Assembly (NCBI GenBank): GCA_016713665.1
Contig: JADJOR010000014.1
Span: 1 to 31,490, forward strand
Reading direction: 5' to 3'
Length of the DNA: 31,490 nt
Source: Deltaproteobacteria bacterium
GTDB taxonomy: Bacteria > Myxococcota_A > UBA9160 > UBA4427
The notes below the pieces were generated by a model, which searched no databases, had not been told where the DNA came from, and saw nothing but the letters and a program-made list of their open reading frames with translations. Both the position numbers and the translations under genes were made by a program. Below, in pieces: positions 26,015-31,490 of the stretch. Numbering within the stretch: position 1 is the stretch's first letter; each line of letters starts with the position of its first letter.

Positions 26015-27035
26015 CTCCGCCTGACTCTCCGCGCGTTCGCGCTTCTCCCCCCGGCGCTCGTTCGGCATCGGCCGTGGCCCCGGAAGCTCGGGTTTCGCGG
26101 AGTCGCGCGCTCGATTCCAGCGAGACCTTGAGCGGGGCAGCTTCGACCAGGTGGAAGGTCGCGGACGCCATCGCCAGCTTCCCATCGGACTCTTCGATCA
26201 TCCGCAGGATGCGCGAAAAAAGCTGATCTTTGGCGATTCGGCGTTCGCGGTGGTCGACTACATAGCGCATCGTGAATTCGACCCAATTGTCATTCGCGAC
26301 CATCGTCACGAGCGGTTCGACCCGCGCGTCCTCTATCCGGTACGACTTGACGAGATCCACCCACTCGCGGCGAGCCGGCTCGACGAAACGACCCACGACT
26401 TCGCGCGCGACGGATCCGAGGACCTCGCGTGCGAGGTCGTAATCGGAGCCATATCTGATCGGAATCACGATCTCGTCCCAGACGAAGGAGAATCGGCCCG
26501 AATAGTTGAACACGGGCTCCTTGAACACGAAGCTGTTCGCGACTCGCACGATTCGCCCATTGTAGAGATCGCCGTTCACCCAGCCCCCGATCTCCATGAT
26601 CGTCGTGCGGATGAGCCCGATGTCGATGACGTCGCCCTTGATTCCACCCAGCTGGACCCGGTCGCCGACCTTGTAGAAGCCGCCTAGCGCGACCGCCAGC
26701 CAGCCAGCGAAGCTCGCGATCACCTCCTGCAGGGCGAAAGCGATGCCCGCGCTGGCCGCCCCGATCGCCACGGTGAAGGCCGACAGGCGGCCGCCGAGCT
26801 GTGTGAGCAGGACGATGACCACGACGAGATTCCCGATGACGCTCGCGACCTTCGCCGCGCGGTAGCGAAGATCGTTGTCGGCGATATTCGCGATCAGCGT
26901 ACGCCGGACGAATCCCACGAGAACCGCGACCAGCAGGGCGACGATTGCGATCGTGGCAATGGAACGGACCACGGGGTTCGGGAGGATCTCTTCGAGGGCG
27001 ATCAAGACCTGCTCCTCCCGCTCGAGTTCGATCAA
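25995..27035 (-). CDS. MscS-family mechanosensitive ion channel
   Basis: 346 residues. Two or three N-terminal helices (VVRSIATIAIVALLVAVLVG and VIGNLVVVIVLLTQLG) are followed by the pore helix GAASAGIAFALQEVIASFAG, the Gly/Ala-rich MscS TM3 signature, then the beta domain FYKVGDRVQLGGIKGDVIDI with N-F-PN-like VRVANSFVFKEPVFNYS. The C-terminal vestibule ends in an Arg/Gly/Glu-rich disordered tail. The start is TTG at 27,035, forming TTGA with the stop of an upstream MscS remnant; no closer ATG fits. It releases solutes on hypo-osmotic shock. Coupled to the permease downstream. Confidence 0.85.
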   Translation of the reverse strand: MIELEREEQVLIALEEILPNPVVRSIATIAIVALLVAVLVGFVRRTLIANIADNDLRYRAAKVASVIGNLVVVIVLLTQLGGRLSAFTVAIGAASAGIAFALQEVIASFAGWLAVALGGFYKVGDRVQLGGIKGDVIDIGLIRTTIMEIGGWVNGDLYNGRIVRVANSFVFKEPVFNYSGRFSFVWDEIVIPIRYGSDYDLAREVLGSVAREVVGRFVEPARREWVDLVKSYRIEDARVEPLVTMVANDNWVEFTMRYVVDHRERRIAKDQLFSRILRMIEESDGKLAMASATFHLVEAAPLKVSLESSARLRETRASGATADAERAPGGEARTRGESGGDGDSGP

Positions 27036-27115
27036 GCCTGGACGGCTCGATGGAGCACGGCCGGCGGTGAGATCCCGCGCTCGCGAAAGGCCTCGAGCAC
27101 CCGGAAGGGGACGTC
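27032..27115 (-). pseudogene. C-terminal remnant of another MscS-type channel, cut at repeat copy 5
   Basis: 27 codons plus TGA reading DVPFRVLEAFRERGISPPAV, then LHRAVQA. 'R-VLEAFRERGI-PP' is the conserved end of the MscS cytoplasmic vestibule. The frame begins at the left edge of repeat copy 5, so the rest of the gene is gone. Its stop overlaps the TTG start of the intact mscS, indicating that two channel genes once stood in tandem. Confidence 0.65.
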
Positions 27116-27117
27116 CT

Positions 27118-27195
27118 CCCGGACCGAGCCGCCGCGAGTCTACCTAATGACCTATACCGGCGGCAGGGGAAAGGCCTCTTGTCCGTCCTACGCGC
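27118..27195 (+). repeat. 72-bp dispersed repeat, copy 5 (diverged, 78 bp)
   Basis: Shares CCCGGACCGAG, CCTAATGACC, TACCGGCGGCAGG, AAAGGCCTCTTGT and CCTACGCGC with the other copies, but has about six extra bases after GGACCGAG and several substitutions. It is probably the oldest or an independent copy. It lies 30 bases past the stop of the dehydrogenase gene. Confidence 0.85.
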
Positions 27196-27225
27196 CATCG
27201 CCACGCGTGGAGCGCAGCGGCGTGA

Positions 27226-28301
27226 TCAGCCGCAGAATCCCGCCGCGTGGATGGGCAGGTCCGGATAGTTGAGAATGCCGGGTGCCGCGCGGCAGACCGC
27301 GGGCACCGCGTTCACCGCAGGACAGGCGGTCGCGATCATTCCGAGATCCATCACGCGGCGGATGTCCTGAATGTTGGATCCGAGCCCGGACGGATTCCGA
27401 AGTGGAGCGTCATCGCGGGATCCCTCGACGTCGATCGAGTAGCCGTGTCGCGCCTTCCATTTCGGCTCGACCGCGTCGCCCATCGCCCACGACAAGCGAC
27501 TCGTGACGACGGCTTTGCCCCTGGACTTGACGACGTAGGTGGTGCGAAGCCCGGCAACCGTGCCTTTTGCGTAGGTGGTCCAGAGGGTCTTGACCGGCTC
27601 CGTCGCGACGGCGACCTCCTCGATCCGCTCGTGTCCGTCGACCTGGATGCCGAGCGCATGCGCGACCGCATAGCAGGACTCCAGATAGGGAATGCCGTCG
27701 AGCGAATGAGGCGTCCCGGGCGCCGCTCCCTCGCTCCCGACCAGCTTCGCGCGCTCTTCCGGAGTGAGACCGAAGCCGAGCATCTTCCACATCTCCGGTG
27801 CGTTGTAGAAGCCGACGTTCGCGCACTCCTCCCAGGACACGGAGCGGACCTCCCGCATCGGGATCGTCATGATCATCGCCAGCATGTGCACGAATCCCGG
27901 GTTGAGGCCCGTGCCGAGAAGGGACGCATGACCCCTGCGTGCCGCGGCCTCGATCTTCGCGTAGAAATCCGCTCCCCTCGGACCGTTGGGCACGGAGATG
28001 TAGCCGGAGGTGGTCACGACGTTGATGCCCGCTTCGAGGAAGCGTACGACGGTCTCGTCGTCTCCATAGGCCGGCGTGTAGACGACGCAGTCGGGCGCGA
28101 GTGCGATCAGCGCGTCGACGTCGTTCGTCGCCGTGACACCGACCGGATCCCGGCCGCAGAGCTCGCCCGCGTCCTGGCCGGCCTTCCCCGATCGAAGGCG
28201 AACAAGCCGACCAGCTCGAGATCAGGATGGTCGAGAATGGCCGCCAGCGCCTGGCGCCCGACGTTGCCGGTAGACCACTGAACCACTCGAAACCGACTCA
28301 T
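27226..28301 (-). CDS. Dihydrodipicolinate-reductase-like NAD(P)-dependent dehydrogenase (one frameshift)
   Basis: About 358 residues once a frameshift near 28,190 is bridged. The start at ATG 28,301 gives MSRFRVVQWSTGNVGRQALA, a Rossmann dinucleotide-binding motif (STGNVGR) typical of DapB-like and 2,4-diaminopentanoate-dehydrogenase-like enzymes. The frame change falls in a GGGG run; one more G restores DRGKAGQDAGELCGRDPVG, so a homopolymer error is likely. The rest is clean, with LGTGLNPGFVHMLAMIMTIP and WTTYAKGTVAGLRTTYVV in the C-terminal domain. The substrate is not predictable; relatives act on amino or keto acids. Divergent from the SnoaL-like gene. Confidence 0.75.
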
Positions 28302-28334
28302 GGAATCACGCCCTCCCCATTCCCGAGCACCCAG

Positions 28335-28375
28335 CATTGCGCAGACTTATATTGCTGGCTACATAAAATGGATCG
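28335..28375. promoter_or_regulatory. A/T-rich divergent promoter region
   Basis: Between the divergent genes starting at 28,301 and 28,412 lies the only A/T-rich patch in this area (ACTTATATTGCTGGC, then TACATAAAAT). On the minus strand TATAAG at 28,351-28,346 is a fair -10 box. On the plus strand TTGCGC at 28,337 is 17 bases from TACATA at 28,360. Boxes are tentative. Confidence 0.35.
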
Positions 28376-28411
28376 CGGGCGAGCAATCACGCCACGGGAG
28401 ATGGAGGAGCC

Positions 28412-28943
28412 ATGTCGGACGCCGATTCGAGGGAGGTACGGGAGGCCTATCGTCGCTTCGTCGCCGCGCGCGACGAGGCCGAAGCGCAGCGGCTTCCCTG
28501 GCGCGAGCTCGCCGACTTCTACACCCCGGACGGGGTCACGATCGATGCCGTCTGGGGTCGCATCGAGGGCGAGAGAACATCGCCACCTACTGTGAGCAAT
28601 CGATGTCCGGACTCACCGGCTATGGCTAGTGGAGCCGCGAAAACTGGACGATGTGCGAGGGCCCCGAGTGGTCAGTCGGTGGGATCAAATCCTCGGTACC
28701 AGGCCCGACGGCACCCACTGGACGGTGCCCGGCCTGTCGATCCTCTACTACGCGGGCGACGGGCTCTTCTGTTACGAGTACCAGATGGTCAACGCCGCCC
28801 ACATCAATGCGACCTTGAAGAAGATGGGATGGCGGCCGAATGCCGAGTTGAAGCCTGTGCCGCGCGACCCGAACCGCGACTTCTCCTCCCCCGGGCCTGG
28901 GCGCACCTCGAGCCGAGTTTGGGCGCCGGGCGTTTCGGCATGA
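28412..28943 (+). CDS. SnoaL-like (NTF2-fold) protein, frameshifted
   Basis: About 175 residues if two indels (near 28,575 and 28,635) are bridged. The start ATG at 28,412 has GGAGGA five bases upstream. The N-terminal helix REAYRRFVAARDEAEAQRLP is followed by WRELADFYTPDGVTIDAVWG, then SRWDQILGTRPDGTHWTVPG and LSILYYAGDGLFCYEYQMVN. This is the cone-shaped NTF2-like pattern of helix then antiparallel sheet, used by SnoaL-type cyclases, isomerases and many binding proteins. The stop TGA overlaps the next ATG at 28,940, indicating coupled translation with the hydrolase. Confidence 0.6.
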
Positions 28944-29891
28944 CCCACTCGCCTCGGTTCCCGGTACCGGGCCACATCAGCCCGGAGGCTCAGGCGGTGC
29001 TGTCCCAGCCGGTCGACATGGCGCCCGCGCAGGCGGCGCCGACAAACGCGGACGAGTGGCGTTCCTGGCCGGGCCACCGAGGCGATGTTCCGACCGGCGA
29101 TCGAGCAGGCGGTCGCGGCTTCCGGCGTGCGAATCGTGAAAGCGGCGAGAGCAGGCGTTCCCGTGCGCGAGCTCACCCCTCCTCTACCCCGCGCCCCCCA
29201 TCCGGACCGAGTGCTGATGAATCTCCACGGCGGCGGCTACACGATCATGGGGGCGACCTCAGCGTGATCGAGGGCCTATCGCTGTCCATGGCGGGATACC
29301 GCGTCGTCTCGGTCGACTATCGCATGGCCGCCCGATCACCCGTTCCCAGCCGCGGTCGATGATGGCGTGTCGGTCTACCGCGATCTGCTCGACACCTACG
29401 GTCCAGGCCAGATCGCCCTCTTCGGCTCCTCCGCCGGCGGTGGCCTGACCGCGGCCGTCATCGTGGCAGCGCGCGATGCTGGACTTCCTCTGCCCGCTGC
29501 TGCCGTGATGCACACGCTCCCGGTGCGACCTCTCTCGAAGATCGGAGACAGCTACTACACGAACGAGGGCGTCGACCCCATGCTGACGACCTACGACGGG
29601 GGCCTCGAGGCGGGCGCCAGGGCCTATGCTGGCGGCGCCGGATTGAGTCATCCGCTCGTCTCCCCCATCTACGCCGATCTCTCGAAGGGCTTTCCGCCGT
29701 CATTCCTTTCGACGGGTACCCGTGATCTATTGCTGAGCTGTACCGTGCCTGCACCGTGCCCTGCGCGCAGTCGGCGTCCGAGGCCGAGCTGCACGTCTTC
29801 GAGGCCATGTGGCACGGCCCGGCCATGCCCGAGGGCCGCGAGCTCGAGCGCGAAAGTATGCGCATTCCTCGAGAACCATCTGAATCGGTGA
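28940..29891 (+). CDS. Alpha/beta hydrolase, hormone-sensitive-lipase type (several frameshifts)
   Basis: About 315 residues after bridging at least four indels. Landmarks in order are an N-terminal RFPVPGHISPEAQAVL, the oxyanion-hole motif LHGGGYTIM at about 29,223, VSVDYRMA, the nucleophile elbow ALFGSSAGGGL at about 29,420 (GxSxG with Ser), then FLSTGTRDLLL supplying the acid at about 29,715. In another frame FEAMWHGPAMPEG supplies the catalytic His at about 29,807. The complete Ser-Asp-His set with HGGG fits the HSL/bacterial esterase family, acting on short-chain esters. It overlaps the SnoaL-like gene by four bases. Confidence 0.7.
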
Positions 29892-29901
29892 CAGGGCCGC
29901 A

Positions 29902-30216
29902 ATGAGTCGTTTCGATCGTCCGAAAGCGCTCAGTCGCCAGCTTCGAGCGGCCGCGGAGGTCTGAGAGACCGTTTCGAAGACGTCGATGCGACCGGCATCG
30001 AGATCTTCGGAAGGCTCGATGCCGTCACGCAGTGCTGGTCTTCACTCTGCAGGGACATCCTCGCGCCATACATTGATGTCGCGCCAGAATGACGTCCTCA
30101 CCACGCTCGGGGTCGACGGAATCGACACGATGCGCGTCGCGCTCGACACGCTGCTTGCCGGATTCGCCGACGCGCGCGATCGCGACCGCGGGCTCGACGA
30201 CGACGAGAACGACTAG
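29902..30216 (+). CDS. Small acidic hypothetical protein (two frameshifts)
   Basis: Stitching three frames gives about 104 residues: MSRFDRPKALSRQLRAAAEV, RDRFEDVDATGIEIFGRLDA, VTQCWSSLCRDILAPYIDVA, then NDVLTTLGVDGIDTMRVALD and an Asp-rich end (RDRDRGLDDDEND). Indels lie at about 29,960 and 30,094. The continuous amphipathic helices support a real protein. No family is recognised. It follows the hydrolase by 10 bases. After it, 30,217-30,349 contains nothing I can support. Confidence 0.4.
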
Positions 30217-30349
30217 ACATGCAGCCGTCGCGACGGATCGTTGCAGCGGCGGCGCTCGAGGCTTCGAGGCCCGCACGGAATGGCTCGACGCGGACGCCTC
30301 GGCGCAATGCGCGCCCGAAGCGGCGCCTCGCGGACGGGAGGGCGCGCGG

Positions 30350-30740
30350 ATGAGCGTCCGGTCGGCATGGGGATGGCTCTTCGCCACATTCGTGCTCGTG
30401 CTCCCCTTTCCGGTCCTCGGGCCGTTTGGCGGCATGGTTCCGCCCGCGAATCACCTGATTCTCCTGGCAGCGACGAGCGCCGTCGCCGCGAAGCGAAGGG
30501 CTGCCGGCCCCGTGCCGGGCCTCCTGGTGCTCTTCGCCCTGCACGCGGTCGTGACGCTGCTGGCTGCGCTCGCGCTCGCCTGGGTCGCCTCGCGATTGCT
30601 GGGAGGGCTGCAGCCCGGCGTACGGCGGTCCCTCGTGTGGGTCGCAATCGCGCTCATGCTGGCCATCGCGTTGAGCTTCGAGCTCTACACGCCCCCTTTG
30701 GTCGTGCGCCGACGGCGAACCTGCTCAGGTCCTCTCTTGA
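30350..30740 (+). CDS. Small membrane protein of unknown function
   Basis: Starts MSVRSAWGWLFATFVLVLPF at 30,350, followed by three further hydrophobic segments (ANHLILLAATSAVAA, GLLVLFALHAVVTLLAALAL, SLVWVAIALMLAIALSFELY). The frame is disturbed at the C/T run near 30,694; the most likely stop after correction is TGA at 30,738-30,740. About 130 residues, four transmembrane helices. It is immediately upstream of the DUF3604 gene. The family was not recognised and the end is uncertain. Confidence 0.5.
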
Positions 30741-30763
30741 CGCGCAGCACCCTCGGTTTCGCC

Positions 30764-31490
30764 ATGACGCTCGCTATCGCGTTGGCTTCCACCGCCGAAA
30801 CGCGCGATCCGTCGTGGACTCGAACGGAGGTGCGTCCGGAATGCGCCGAATACGATCCCGTGCGAGACGCCCCACTTCCGGGGACACGCACGTCCATACC
30901 CGCGCTCTCCTTCGATGCCTGGGGACAGGGCACGCTGGCGCGACCCGAAGATGCCTATCGCTTCGCGAAAGGCGAGCCGATCGGCCTTCAGCCCTACGAC
31001 GAAGCGGGCGTTCCCCCAGGCCCACATCCAGCTCCGTCGTCCACTGGACTTTGCCGTCGTCACGGACCACAGTGATCTCCTCGGAGAGACGCGCATCTGC
31101 GGCAATGACTCGCTTCCCGAAGCGATTCGATCGTGTGTCGCGTCGTTCGCCGATTCCCGAGACTGGGTTATGTGCTCGTCAACGGGCACGTCCACTCGGA
31201 CGAGTCGCCTGCCCGCTACTCGTTCTGTGGCAAGGACGGGCGCTCTTTGCATCGAGGCCGGACGCAAACCGTGGCGCGAGATTCAGGACGCCGCCGAGTC
31301 GCACTACGATCGCACGGACCGCTGCGCCTTCACGACCTTCGTCGGCCACGAGTGGACCGCCATGCCCGGCGGCGGCAACGCCCACCGCAACGTCGTCTTC
31401 CGCAACGCGACGGTCCAGGGGACTACCCGACCACCTTCATCGAGACGCCCACCCAGGAGGGCCTCCGGACGCGCGCTCGAACGCGAGTGC
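30764..31490 (+). CDS. DUF3604-family (PHP-like metal-dependent) protein, 3'-partial, frameshifted
   Basis: Begins MTLAIALASTAETRDPSW with a probable signal segment. After frame correction it reads GDTHVHTR (about 30,879), the HxH metal-binding motif of PHP-like enzymes, then SFDAWGQGTLARPEDAYRFA, LDFAVVTDHSDLLGETRICG (about 31,055), FTTFVGHEWTAMPGGGNAHR (about 31,330) and TFIETPTQEGL at the window end. These are the ordered landmarks of DUF3604, large exported proteins of about 600-700 residues with unknown substrate. At least five indels occur in 700 bases. The gene continues past 31,490. Confidence 0.78.

Noticed and set aside
13071..27195. CRISPR array or classical integron attC array
   Set aside because: Repeat spacing is 1.7-6.1 kb, ruling out CRISPR; the ends lack the attC 7-bp core pair and no tyrosine integrase is present in the window.
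30219..30353. 44-codon frame with an ATGA overlap onto the membrane protein gene
   Set aside because: Arg/Ala-rich composition typical of high-GC noise; other frames across the same bases look equally plausible.

Overview
High-GC Gram-negative DNA. Exosortase-type PEP-CTERM proteins, a SelB/SerS pair, a divergent complex I cluster and a DUF3604 protein suggest a former-Deltaproteobacteria lineage (Myxococcota, Binatota or Desulfobacterota-like). That placement is inference, because no rRNA or marker gene settles it. Both ends of the window (about 1-4,900 and 28,190-31,490) carry many single-base frameshifts in recognisable genes, while 4,900-11,200 and 13,400-28,000 read mostly cleanly. Indel errors near contig ends therefore look more likely than true pseudogenes.

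Layout. (1) 1-7,495, plus strand: the membrane arm of a complex I (nuoH, nuoJ-like, nuoK, nuoL, nuoM, nuoN). nuoI is not between nuoH and the nuoJ-like gene, and several normally invariant charged residues are missing. (2) 7,492-10,943, minus strand: a serS-selB pair, convergent with nuoN. The nuoN and selB stop codons share one CTAG. (3) 11,254-12,937: an IS91-family transposase with one frameshift. (4) 13,071-27,195: an accessory block punctuated by five same-orientation copies of a 72-78 bp repeat. Cargo between copies includes PEP-CTERM proteins, an HAF-repeat protein, four tandem secreted beta-helix paralogs (one fused behind a PEP-CTERM protein), a small possible ribbon-helix-helix protein, an APC-type transporter and an MscS channel. 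At three of the five copies a gene is cut off at its 5' side exactly at the repeat edge (an HTTM protein, an unrecognised protein and an MscS protein). (5) 27,226-31,490: a dihydrodipicolinate-reductase-like dehydrogenase, divergent from a run of SnoaL-like protein, alpha/beta hydrolase, small acidic protein, membrane protein and DUF3604 protein.

How it fits together. The nuo genes would form a quinone-reducing membrane arm whose pumping chemistry is questionable. serS charges tRNA-Sec with serine and SelB delivers Sec-tRNA, so their pairing makes biological sense. The 13-27 kb block looks assembled by repeated recombination at the 72-bp element. It is the best candidate here for an undescribed mobile or cassette-like system. 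A rolling-circle IS91-type transposase sits directly next to copy 1, and no copy has target-site duplications.
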